Notes under the pieces: generated by a model
Databases searched by the model: none
What the model saw: only the letters and a program-made list of their open reading frames with translations
Told to the model about the DNA's origin: nothing
Assembly (NCBI GenBank): GCA_031308135.1
Contig: JAHLJT010009436.1
Location: 125,793,355 to 125,857,354 of the forward strand
Source: Acheta domesticus
Lineage: Eukaryota; Arthropoda; Insecta; Orthoptera; Gryllidae
DNA length: 64,000 nt
Direction: 5' to 3'
Shown here: positions 23,704 through 33,790 of the stretch, piece by piece
Layout of the letters: every line of letters starts with the position of its first letter
How positions within the stretch are numbered: position 1 is the first letter of the stretch
Made by a program: the position numbers and the translations under genes

Positions 23704-24492
23704 CTATTCGTTTTTTGCCTCCTCATAACTTGCTACTACTTCCTGTAGTTCATTATTATTTGTAACTTTGATACTTTCATTTTTAAGATTTTTAATTTGC
23801 CTATCTTTATTATGGCATATACTTTCTGAATGCAATCTATTTTTGAAACCTAACTTATCACAGATACTACATGGTCTTTTTTCACTTAGAATTCTTTTGT
23901 TTACATTGTTGTTTTTTGAATCGTTAATTTTACCAAGTTGTTTTAATTTTGACATTAAATCTATCTTTATAATGGATTTTCTATCTAACTTATTTTGAAT
24001 AAATTTTGGTAAACTAATTACAATCATGTTAATTTGTGTGTTTGTAGACAAGCTATCATCCGCTTCTAGCAATAATCTTCTTTTCTTTAACGCATATTCT
24101 AGTAGCGAGCCGTTATAGAATTTAAAATTATAAGCATAACGCTATATCTGTCCAGGATTGTACAGTGAAGGTGTCAATAAAGGCGTTATTCCATGCCTCC
24201 CAATTTAACAAGGAATTACGCTTTACAAATACATTATACCAATCTAACGCGGGTTTCTCTAAAACAATCGTAATACTTCAGCGTATTTATTTTGGGTTAT
24301 CCCCACTCTGTCATACTCCTGCACAAATAAATTAATCCAAACACTCGCATTTGTACCTTCAGCGTTGAACTTTTCAATCACAATATCCCTTATCAGAGAG
24401 CTCGTTTTTCTTTCCAATGTGATTGTTGACTGTTCGTTTCCAATGTGATTGTCGTCTGTAGTTATCTCTTCCAGGTATTCGTCATACAGCAC
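23704..24492 (-). pseudogene. Gypsy gag region with zinc knuckle
   Basis: At 24492-24259 a capsid-like segment (KFNAEGTNASVWINLF, QEYDRVGITQNKYAEVLRLF) resembles gag of insect gypsy-type elements. At 24072-23704 is the nucleocapsid part CSICDKLGFKNRLHSESIC, a CxxC...HxxxxC knuckle. Between them the frame is broken. Gag lies directly after the 5' LTR as expected. Confidence 0.75.
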
Positions 24493-24776
24493 GACGTTGC
24501 CTTCTGTATCTAAATAGATTTCTCAAGGTCTTCGGATAGGGTCAGCACCACATTACGAAATTTATTGCGTACCTTCAAATTTTAACTACATTTCGAACGA
24601 TTGGATTTTCAAAAAGAGTTCCATGCTGAGCACTTGTCTGCTTATCTGCTGGAAACAAAAAACTTTCCTCTTGACCGAGCAGCTGAATTCTTTACACTTT
24701 AACTACGGTGCTTTTCGTATTTGCACCAGCCTCCGAGACAAAATAAAACTTAGCTTTCCTCTCCATTGTATTGATT

Positions 24777-25081
24777 TGTAAGTCACAATATAAAGAGTTC
24801 CATGGGAGTGGAGTTCAGGGTAAGAATCGACACATGTAAGATGCAGTAAACAACTGTAATATAAAAAATACGTACAGATTAACGAAATCCAGAAATATAA
24901 TGTGAACAAATAGGCTTAAACTAAAGATTAAAACTAACCTGAATCAATACAATTGCCGATGGCTAGCCTTTGTATGCATAAATACAATAACATGCACACT
25001 TCTCGGAGTCTTGTTACCAACTGACTCTCACGCGCTTGTCGCCAAGCGACGTTGCCAAGCTTGATTACACGCAAGCTTACA
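24777..25081 (-). repeat. Gypsy element 5' LTR
   Basis: About 305 bp, the same sequence and orientation as the LTR at 17809-18117, with TG...CA termini. It is followed on the right by an AT microsatellite to about 25177. Confidence 0.92.
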
Positions 25082-25110
25082 TATATATATATATATGTAT
25101 ATATATATAA

Positions 25111-25165
<55 letters not shown>

Positions 25166-25177
25166 ATATATATACAT
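25082..25177. repeat. (AT)n microsatellite
   Basis: About 95 bp of AT repeats right of the 5' LTR. It pairs with the AT run left of the 3' LTR. Isoleucine-tyrosine ORFs over it are artefacts. Confidence 0.9.
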
Positions 25178-25181
25178 TTTT

Positions 25182-25735
25182 TGAACCAAATTAATCCATT
25201 TTTCTGGAACATTCAGGCTTCTCATTGCTGACTATATTTTACATCTAGGAACAGTGTCTTATCTAAACATGACCTCCCACTTCTAAAACCGCTTTGTTCT
25301 TCACTGAATGTTATTCCCTTCTGTATTTTTTCCTTTAGAATACTAGCGAACAGCCTAGCTATTGATGGGATTGCACTAATTCCTCTGTAGTTTCCACAAA
25401 GGGTTTTGTCACCTTTCTTGTGAATAGAGCTGATATATGACATATTCCATTCCTGAGAAATATCGCCACTAACTTCAATTTTGTTAAAAAGATTTTTCAG
25501 GTATTCAGTTATATTATAACCTCCATATTTTAAAAGTTCCATTCTAAGGTTACCTGGTCCTGGAGCTTTATTGTTTTAGCTTTCGCCAAAGACCTTTTTA
25601 CATCAAACCAACTGATTTCAGGTTCCCACGCTTGCCAATGTGTGCATTCCAAATTGTTTTGGTATTCAACTCTATTTTCTTGTAATAATTTTTTATAGTA
25701 ATCAATCCATTTTGTAGAAGTTATTATTTGCACGT
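25182..25735 (-). pseudogene. LINE (RTE-like, tentative) 5' RT part, split by gypsy insertion
   Basis: The minus strand encodes SQEWNMSYISSIHKKGDKT, CGNYRGISAIPSIARL, FSEEQSGFRSGRSCLDKT, the RT fingers/palm blocks. After an internal deletion, a shifted frame gives AMRSLNVPEKWINLVQKMY up to about 25182, directly beside an AT microsatellite and the gypsy LTR. Orientation and order agree with the YADD and C-terminal part at 17010-17760. The RT is broken and lacks the residues deleted at both breakpoints. Confidence 0.75.
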
Positions 25736-26272
25736 CTACAATACTGTAGTATTAAAAAGACGTCGAAAAAATCCAAACTTTTGGAATTTCCAAAATTTCA
25801 GTGTTAACAGTCTTTATAACAAATAATTTATAAGTGTATTTCACTCCATACTTACAACATATTTAAAGAAATAAAATGGAGACATTTTTGAAAAAAAATT
25901 GAAAATATCCCGACAGTAACACGTAAAATACCTCCAAATTTTAAAGAATATTAATCAAGAGTCGCGTCAGACCAACTGCGGAATATTCATTATGGAAAAA
26001 AATCCTACGAATAGTTTGGACTCTTAATGTTGTTCACACAAGAACATACAAAAACACGGACCCATCCGGAAACGACGGACGGAAGGACGTTTTGAAAAAA
26101 TAATATTTTTTGGATGTAGGGGGGTCCCTAAATGTGTACATACAGAAAATTCACAATTTGTAAAATCACAAGTTGTTCTTCTAGAGAAGCTAGGAATACG
26201 AACTTATTTTTTCATCTTAAATATAAGGTATTTACTCTTTTTCTGTCTTGATGATCTGGCAATTGTACTTAC
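25736..26272. other. FAR intron 1 near the first exon: degenerate repeat
   Basis: AT-rich sequence resembling degraded R1 (AGACGTCGAAAAAATCC and a GACGGACGGAAGGACG patch near 26075). It contains the intron 5' end next to the FAR donor. No gene. Confidence 0.45.
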
Positions 26273-26485
26273 CGGACTACATAAAATCGTTGAGAGACGG
26301 CTTATTACATCTTGTTTTTTCTTCGACCGGATGAGCAAATAAATGGATTCTATTCCAGGGCACGACCATAATAATTTTTCTATCAGCAATTTACCCAGAA
26401 ATCCGGATCCTCCGGTCACAAATATAGATTTTCCAGTATAGAAATCGGCCACTAGAGGTGTGTTTTTGTGATACGAAGAGATCAT
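26273..26485 (-). CDS. Fatty acyl-CoA reductase, coding exon 1 (N-terminus)
   Basis: FARs reduce fatty acyl-CoA to fatty alcohol with NADPH, mostly at the ER or peroxisome, for waxes, pheromones and hydrocarbons. This exon encodes the N-terminus of the Rossmann fold: FYTGKSIFVTGGSGFLGK carries the TGxxGFxGK dinucleotide-binding loop, followed by LLIEKLLWSCP and IYLLIRSKK, both typical of insect FARs. The exon ends CCG|GTAAGT at 26273, phase 0, and joins VFERL of the next exon. I chose the ATG at 26485 because TTGTTGACAG just upstream resembles a splice acceptor; an in-frame ATG at 26503 would add six residues. A non-coding 5' exon further right is possible but not seen. Confidence 0.88.
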
Positions 26486-26600
26486 ATTCCCAACTGTCAA
26501 CAATAAACATACAATAAATTAAAACTAGCTTGTTAACAAATTTATTCAAACGCATCCATGTGCTACGTTAGGTGCACAAAGTAATTTTATATTCCTTTTT

Positions 26601-28310
26601 ACTTTCCCGTATACGTACGTATACATGGAGTGATATACGTAGTATAGGGAAAGTTATGTAATGCTGCGCGAAAAAAACGGCGAATTTTCGGCGTAAAAAA
26701 ATCATTGCCGTGCGCTGATAACGAAAAAGTGGATAAAACCAATTGCTAAATTACGAAAAAAAAATCCCTAACCCGTTGTGTAGCCAGAATCCCTCTTTTC
26801 TGGGTCGCTGATACTGAAAAACCGATTGAAAGGAAAACGTCCATCTGTCTGTCCGTCTATCTGTCCGTCTGTCTGTCCGTCTGTCTGTCCGTCTGTCTGT
26901 CCGTCTGTCTGTCCGTCTGTCTGTCCGTCTGTCTGTCTGTCTGTCCGTCTGTCTGTCTGTCTGACCGTCTGTCTGTCCGTCTGTCTGTCCGTCCGTCTGT
27001 CTGTCCGTCTGTCTGTCTGTCCGTCAGTGAACACTGCTAGCGCCTAAACCATATGTACGATTTCTTCCAAATGGATATTCCCCGGTCGATCTGGTTCGAG
27101 TCAAAGCTTTGAGATTTTGAAAAAGATTCTTCAGAATTGGGGGGTACTTTACATTAAGCTCCCGGATATTTTCAAAATTTTCTCAAAAACGGTTCCAATT
27201 TTTTATTTTAAATTTCTAATAAGAATAGACTAAAATACACTTATTAAGGTGGCATAGGTCCGATTTTCACGGATAACAATGAAGTTTTGAAAATTGCAAA
27301 ACTTTGAATTTTTTCAGCGTCTTTCTCCAACAACAAAAGTGAAGATAGAGATTTTTCCTTCAAATAAAATTTATTGTAAAAAGTGAGTTCTTTCATTAAA
27401 GTCCTGTATATTTTTTTTTAATCTTTTAGTGGTTTTTGCGCAATATTGCACGCAATATTTGAAATTTTAAAAAAATACAAAAGCCAGATTTTCTCAAATT
27501 TTTTAAAAACTTTTCTCCAAATCTTTTCTTTAAACTTTTCGTAGGGATAGTGCTAAATGTGCTCTATGAGATGATAATAACGCCATATTGCTCTGATACT
27601 TTGTTTTTTTTTTCAAAAATTGCAAAAATTTAATTTTTTTGACTTGTCTCTCACGTCGTTAATATTTACATTAGCAGCAATTTGTTCACATTATTACATT
27701 AATGAGTACATGTGCTTAAAATAATGTCAAATAAAGTTTCGCGAAAATTGAATAGTTTTCTGTGAAAACTAGCTCAAAATTCCTTATTTTCAGAAACGCT
27801 CACACGCCATTTTCTCAAAAATGGCTTTAAATTTTTCGTTCAGATTTATCAAATAGATAGTACTAATTGCATTCTTTAATATGGCGAAAATTTAATTTTG
27901 GGGTACTTTTTGTTTTTTTCAAAAATTACACAAATGTAATTTTATTGATAGTTCTCTAATACCGTTAAAATTCATTTTCATCAGTTTGTAAACACTATTG
28001 AATTTGTGAGTGTAAGCTTTCCAAATGACTTCAAATGAAGTTTTTCGTAAACTCAAAAATTTTCTGTGAAAAGGAGCTTCAAATTTCCCATTTACAGTAG
28101 CGCTGAAACGCCAAGTTCTTGAAAACAGTTCCAAATTTTTCAACGAAAATTGCTATTTAGGACAAGGTTTAACTTTTTTTAATATTCTTAAAATAATATT
28201 TTTGTTCTACCATTAGGAAACCGAAAAATTAATAAAACATTTCAAAACAAATGTATTTTGGGTGGTGATAGACGGCAACTGTCATGAGTATTCTGAATGA
28301 AATATATTCA
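26601..28310 (+). repeat. R1 repeat copy with expanded microsatellite
   Basis: Begins ACTTTCCCGTATACGTACG at 26601 like the copy at 13615 and runs in the same orientation through the CTGTCCGT array, the TAGCGCCTAAACCATA block and the ~310 bp modules, fading at about 28310. The far end with the inverted ACTTTCCCGTAT is missing. It lies just upstream of the first recognised FAR exon. Confidence 0.7.
26841..27026. repeat. CTGTCTGTCCGT microsatellite
   Basis: About 185 bp of CTGT and CCGT tetramers. The same position in the R1 copy at 13615 has only about 55 bp, so the array has expanded inside the repeat. The Cys-Pro-Ser and Thr-Asp-Gly repeat ORFs here are artefacts. Confidence 0.92.
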
Positions 28311-28315
28311 TCAAA

Positions 28316-29808
28316 AACAGATCTTCAAATGAGGTCATGTTGATGTTTTTGAAAATATGAGTAGTTCTTCTATAATTTCCTGACAAACTAGCCCGCTCGG
28401 GATTGACTGCGCTTCGTTTTCGTCGTTTTCTTACAACTACAATTTTAAAAATATATTTTTTCTCAATTACATGTATTTATCAAAACAACATATTTAAATG
28501 AGGTCATACTTAATTTTTTCAAAATACGAGTAGTTTTCCTATAATTTTGTGAGAAACATAATAGCCCTCTGTAAAATTACTACGCTTCGGACAGCTGGAT
28601 GCGTCGTAAGTTAGAATGTGCAACTTTGTATATTATTTCGTTGTTCGTTTCTTACATTCGACCTTAAGTTAAACATTTACGCATTAATATTTTAGAAATT
28701 GTTTATATTGAAATAAGTAAAATGAATTAAGAGCTCTCAGAATACCGACAATGCAGGGTCTGCAACAATGGAATTCACTTTGCGCTCGCGAATATCTGTT
28801 ACTTAGGTGTGATTGTTGTGACCTGATGGAGCTGTATGAAAAGGAGTTATAATTATCTAATTTATATTGCTATTTGCATGAAAATATTTAGTTTTCGCAC
28901 CAAATGCTGTACCATTTATAGTGTGTAGGGTATATGTTGCATGGTTTTAAAATACTCTTCTCTAATCATGGCCCTATGGAATGCATTTCTATATTGTCCA
29001 GGGTATCAGGCTTCTTTTTGCAATACAGGTTTACAAAACTATTGTATTGTATTTTTGTGCAGTTGTAGAATTTACATAGTTTTGACAACACTGCGATGGA
29101 AATAGTAAGCTAAGATGTTAGTAGCGCATAAAATGCAATATTTCAGTACTACGTAGCTGTTTCCTCTAATACGGGAAAGTACGTGTTGTTGTAGCACCAC
29201 TAGTTCACTATCAAGAAGCAACAAAACAAGGATTTTGGCTACACTACGAGTTAGAGGATTTTGTTCTAAATTTAGCAATAGAATTTATCCACTTCTTCGT
29301 TGCCAGACCCCAGCTACAACCGTTTAACTAGCGAAAATTCGCAATTTTCCGCAGTATGATTACATAGCTTTTTCTTCTTACGAAGTATTCACAAGGTGAG
29401 AAAGTAAATATTGAAGCTCATTTTAATAGCAATCTTTTGTGATTTAAAAATACTTCATTAGAAATCATTTGAAGCACTTTAACTCAGAATACGATAGTGT
29501 TAAAAATTGATGGAAACCAGGGGGTGCTCATTCGGCTGCGCAGTGGAAAACATTTTGGTCGACGTGCGCATGACGTCACAGACGAGAAAGTTAATGCAAC
29601 GTGTCATGTGAATTACTGATGTGTGTTTGTTGCTTGCGGTTTGGTCGCGTTTTTTTAAATTATTGGTGATGCCGGTATACATGATCCAATTATATTATAC
29701 AACATTTTCTAAACAAAATGATGTTTTGGAGTGCGTGTTTGTGACGTGTGTTTTGTGGTTACAAGTTGAGGTTAGGTTAAGGAACTAATTTTATTATATT
29801 CTGTGAAC
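28316..29808. other. Repeat-derived sequence, no gene
   Basis: 28316-28620 resembles an R1 module. 28735-29230 is a diverged direct copy of 58240-58700 (shared landmarks TTTGCATGAAAATAT, CAACACTGCGATGGAAA) ending at the R1-associated GTAGCACCACTAG. The rest is unassigned AT-rich sequence. Confidence 0.55.
28735..29230 (+). repeat. Dispersed repeat, copy A
   Basis: Pairs with 58240-58700 in the same orientation, visibly homologous over more than 400 bp with small indels. There is no coding potential and the family was not recognised. Confidence 0.7.
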
Positions 29809-30036
29809 ATGCATAATTGTGCAGTGTCAGTTTGTGACAACTACAATAAAAAAAAACTAAAGGACGTGATGTAGTGTATCGTTTCCGCAAGGTCCTATTC
29901 TTAGAAGAAAATACTTTCACGTTTTTAAACGCGCAGACGGATTTAATGTAGGCCTACAACATACCACTATATGCAGTCTACATTTTAGGAAAGACGATTA
30001 CTTGCGAGGTTTGAAATCTAAACTGCGGGGAAATTA
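29809..30036 (+). pseudogene. THAP zinc-finger domain fragment
   Basis: From ATG at 29809: MHNCAVSVCDNYNKK gives the first two cysteines. After an indel in an A run another frame gives GRDVVYRFRKV, and after a second indel RRKYFHVFKRADGFNVG, HTTICSLHFRKDDYLRG with the C...H of the C2CH finger, ending TAA at 30034-30036. Order and spacing match the about 80-90 residue THAP DNA-binding domain. Two frameshifts make it a pseudogene. A THAP gene or a P-type transposase are both possible sources; no catalytic domain was recognised after it. Confidence 0.65.
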
Positions 30037-31490
30037 AATTATGCCCAAAATTGACCCCTGTGCATTTCAACGTGTTTGGGAGGGATCGTCAAAAATTCAT
30101 CTTGCTAGTCAACTACTGTTTAAACATGTTGCTCAGGTAAAATCTTACTCTCCTGCCTCACGAACAAGAAATATCTAATTTTCTTAAGTTAGTAAATGTT
30201 GTTTTTGACGTAATGAATTCAAATGCTCCGAAATCTGACGATTGTCCTATTGATAATGCTTTTGGAATACAAATGCAAGCTCAAAAACAATGACTGAAAA
30301 CATTTTGTGCAGTTGGTGAGATTATGCGATTTGGTAAAAGAAACACCTTACTTCCATTTTAAAAACCAGATTCAGTTTCAATTCAGTTCTCTGGATTCCT
30401 TGTCACAAAGGAACTCGAAAACAATTTCAACATCACAACATTCTTACATCTCAATTCAATCAATACTGCTTGAAAATTTGTTTTCTAGGTAAGCGCAATA
30501 GGACGAACACGACCCTCTCCCTGTTGAATCCAAATGTCATCCAAAATCATATGATTATTCTCTCGGTATACATAATGAACAAATGGAGTTAGTTTCTTAG
30601 CGAAAATTGTCTCGGGATGGTTTGATTGTCCTAACAAATAATTGGTTAATCACAATAAAAGAGTTTGAATTTATATTTTCACAATTCAGTGGACAGCATA
30701 GTGTATGCAGTGTATGCAAGACCGTATTGTGATAGGGAGGCTGCACAGTTTTGTCACAGAAATTTTCATTTGAATCCTCAAGTGGTAAAGTTATACGCCA
30801 GGACAAGGATATTTATATTGAAGCCAAGCAAGATCTGCTGAACGTCACAACGCAAAGTAAAAAGAGTGGCAGGCTTCATTTTTTTCTGTTTCAAAAACAA
30901 AATTAAGGTATACGCTTTTTTCTTTTTCTTTTTTCGTATTTTGCAATATTTTTCGAAATAATTAGGGGTGATTGAATTCCATAAAATGTAATGTGATATC
31001 GTACTGTGCAAGTAACGGGTTAAGACAAAGGTATTCATGTATGTAATCATGTATGTAAATCATGTATGTAATTACATCTTAAGTACAGTTAAAAATGCCC
31101 TGCAGAGCGCTATTAGAAACATTTCTGGCTGGATTAACACTCATTTCAAAAAGATCCTTTCAGAAAACTTACAATCCTTACAAAAAAAATTACAATTGTT
31201 TAATTTTTGAAAGAATAATTAATACAATCAAAGTGAACTTTACATCGTATTAGAAAGAGTGCAATTAGCAATATCCGTATGAAAAGTTTGAAAAAATTTG
31301 GACTCATTTATGAGAAAACGGCGTTTGATCGTTTATGAAAATGCGGAATTATGAGCCAGTTTTTACAAAAAAATAGTTCAGTTTTTTGAGAAAATGTATG
31401 ACATTATGTAAAGCACATATAGTCATAAAATATAATGTGATCAATTGCCACTAATATAATGTGACGGTACTTTCGCCAACATAATCCTTA
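30037..31490. other. AT-rich sequence; R1-like fragment at its right
   Basis: 30037-31080 holds only short, unsupported ORFs, including a possible continuation of the THAP protein (DPCAFQRVWEGSS near 30055). 31090-31450 resembles R1 modules in opposite orientation (GAGAAAACGGCGTTTGATCG near 31312). Confidence 0.45.
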
Positions 31491-31676
31491 TTATTTTGAT
31501 GGGACCTGTAAAGGCGCAGGGGTCTTGGCAGGAAGGAGCCGTGATTCGGGATCACATGTGATATGAATTTCAGCGACACCTTTCTGATAACATTTGAATT
31601 TATTCCAATCACAAATTCCAAATCCAGCAAACACAAATGCACAAGAAATCAAAACATTTATCGTCTCAGGTATCAT
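31491..31676 (-). CDS. Candidate short secreted-peptide ORF
   Basis: 61 residues. MIPETINVLISCAFVFAGFG is hydrophobic like a signal peptide, followed by a short segment with three cysteines (CDW, KCYQ, ITCD) and a Pro-rich end. I do not recognise it. There is no conserved family, promoter or splice evidence, so chance is quite possible. Confidence 0.22.
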   Translation of the reverse strand: MIPETINVLISCAFVFAGFGICDWNKFKCYQKGVAEIHITCDPESRLLPAKTPAPLQVPSK

Positions 31677-31969
31677 TAATAGAATTACTCAACTGAAATT
31701 TATTAGGCCTTTGCGATGGGAATCCCTCGCTTGCTAATACAAACCATTTACTGCTCAATGAACACACACAACTTTACCATTTTCCCCATCCAAAATGCTT
31801 AAATTTATTTTACAAAATCAGTTTTTCCTTTTTTCTTGACTGAAAAACTATTACGTGAGATCACAATTTTGATTTAAATTTGAATTCCTTTCTTTAGTCC
31901 TCGACTTGGAACATGGAAAATATTACTGGTCGTTTCCCTCCCCGGTTCAAGTAATTAGTTCTCATTAAA

Positions 31970-32807
31970 CTAACATGTCCTCTCGTAGTTCCACTTTTCC
32001 CTTTGCCCAGAATGACGCCCTTTGATACTTAACGTGCACCGTCTCCTCGCACCATCCGACGGGTCTGCTGCGAAGGTCGCGCACACTCGCGCTGCCGCCA
32101 CCTCGAAAGCCCAGCCGCTATGCGCCGCCAAGGGCGAATTCCACCGGCCACGAGCCCTCTCGCGTCGCCTCCACAGCACGTTCTACCAGGTTCCTCCGTC
32201 TTCGTTGCTTCTTGTCCGTCCTCGAGTTTTAATACTGTCCGTGCGTTCGTGTACTCGAGCGCGGCGTCGACACGAGTCAGTTTGCTTCACTACAGTTCTG
32301 TGTTTGCACTATCTGCCGGGTAAATAATTACTTGATTGAATTTTCTAACTCATTTTTCAAAAACTCGACTTTGTTCAACCTAGCCATTTAATCACAGTAC
32401 ATCTCCTATTACTGCGTCACGAAATATCACCTTAAGCTAGAGAATTACTGCCGCTATTACGAACACCTCCACTTTCTACATTCAATAGTCTTTCCACGAA
32501 TCTAGCATGTGTCCGTTTTTATACCGCCGCTCAGACCCGGAGTAGGCACGATCGTTCGGTATTGCTGCTCAGACCAGAAGATAAAATTCCTTTTCGGTTA
32601 GCCGCATTTCCCCTCTTTTCCCCTCACTATGTGACGTAGTGGGAGGGGGGTTCTCTCTTATCAGCTTGGCCGGTACTCCTTCTGGTCGTAAGCGCTTCTC
32701 CGAACGCGCCCAGCTTTGCGCGGTCATTTAAATCATATTTCTTCCCTTTCGTTTCTTTCCTTGGCTCCTTCCCTCACAATCATCCACTTATCACATCACC
32801 CCCCAGT
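31970..32807 (-). repeat. GC-rich stretch with LTR-like 3' signals (candidate)
   Basis: Minus strand: ACTGGGGGGTGA (32796-32807) resembles a polypurine tract and is followed directly by TGTGATAAGTGG, an LTR-like TG start. About 270 bp on, GGTATAAAAA (32516-32525) is a TATA-like box. The section 32020-32300 is GC- and CpG-rich. No second LTR or coding domain was found and the left boundary is unclear. Alternatives are a CpG-rich host promoter or an unrelated repeat. ORFs here are compositional. Confidence 0.3.
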
Positions 32808-32999
32808 AACATTAAGATTTCTTTGGTGAAATAAAAAAAAATCTTCACTTTAACAACTAATCTTCACTTTATAGCTAATAACATTTAGCTGAACCTTTGA
32901 ATTATAAACACCAATAACAATATGCAATCGAAGCTCTATCTACTTTCTTCCCATAAGCAAACAAATAAATCGCAAATAATCTTCTAACTTTAGATATTA

Positions 33000-33790
33000 A
33001 CGACGAGAGAGATATGTCAAAAATTCATTTTCATAATTTTTGAATAATCAAAAGAATAGAGCAATATGGCGTTTACATCATCTCACAGAGTACATGTAGT
33101 ACTATCCCTCCCAAAAGTTGTAAGAATAAATTCGAAGGCGTTTTTTGAGAAACTCTTTGTTTTTCTTTTTTTTTTAATTCCAAATATTTTGCGCAATATT
33201 GCCAGGAGCTACTAAAATTTCAAAAAAATGTACATGACCTTAATAAAAGAATTCTCTAAAGAGAACAAATTTTATCTGAAGGGAGAACTCTTATCTTTAA
33301 TTTTGTAGTCTGTAGGAAGAGACTGAAGAAAATCCAACTTTCGCAATTTTCGTAAATTATGAAATGTTAACCGTGAAATTCGGACATATCCCACCTTTAT
33401 AAGTGTACTTGAAGTGCACTTTCTTACAAAAATTTAAAGAAAAATTTGTGCCGATTTAAGAAAATTTTGAAAAATGTCCGGGGGCTTCATGAAAGTACCC
33501 CCAAGTTTCAAGATTTCTTTTCAAAATCTCAAAGCTTCGAGTCGAGCCAGAAGGACAGGGGTTTCTTCAATTGGAAAAAATCTACGCATGACTTAGGCGC
33601 TAGTGGTGTTTAGGGACGGACGTATGTTTACTTTTAATTGTTTTTTTGGTATCAAGGACCCAGAAACTGGGATTCTGGCCATATCACGTGTTGGACGATT
33701 TTCCTTTCCTATATACGTACATATATACGGAGTAACATACATTATGTGAAGACAACCACTGCTTGCCCGAAAAAAAACGGCGTATTTTCG
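33000..33790 (-). repeat. R1 repeat, partial, inverted
   Basis: Reads the R1 sequence in opposite orientation to the 13.6 kb copy: modules near 33130-33330, the GACCTTAATAAAAGAATTC block, GCGCTAGTGGTGTTTAGGGACGGACG, and TATATACGTACATATATACGG near the edge, without the microsatellite. Confidence 0.65.

Larger units (their letters stand above)
17809..25081 (-). mobile_element. Gypsy-type LTR retrotransposon, interrupted by piggyBac
   Basis: The minus-strand order is 5' LTR (24777-25081), gag, protease, RT, RNase H, integrase, polypurine tract (18118-18129), 3' LTR (17809-18117). This protease-RT-RNaseH-integrase order is the Ty3/gypsy arrangement. Without the piggyBac it would be about 4.55 kb. 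No envelope gene is seen. Stops and frameshifts occur throughout pol. The primer binding site left of the 5' LTR was not recognised. AT repeats on both sides obscure any target duplication. Confidence 0.9.

Noticed and set aside
24934..25212. Ile-Tyr repeat ORF
   Set aside because: Translation of the AT microsatellite joined to LTR and LINE sequence.
26768..27047. Repeat ORFs of Thr-Asp-Gly-Gln and Cys-Pro-Ser-Val
   Set aside because: They are translations of the CTGTCCGT microsatellite.
29765..29785. GGTTAGGTTAAGG as insect telomere repeat (TTAGG)n
   Set aside because: Only two imperfect units; far too short to be a telomeric tract.
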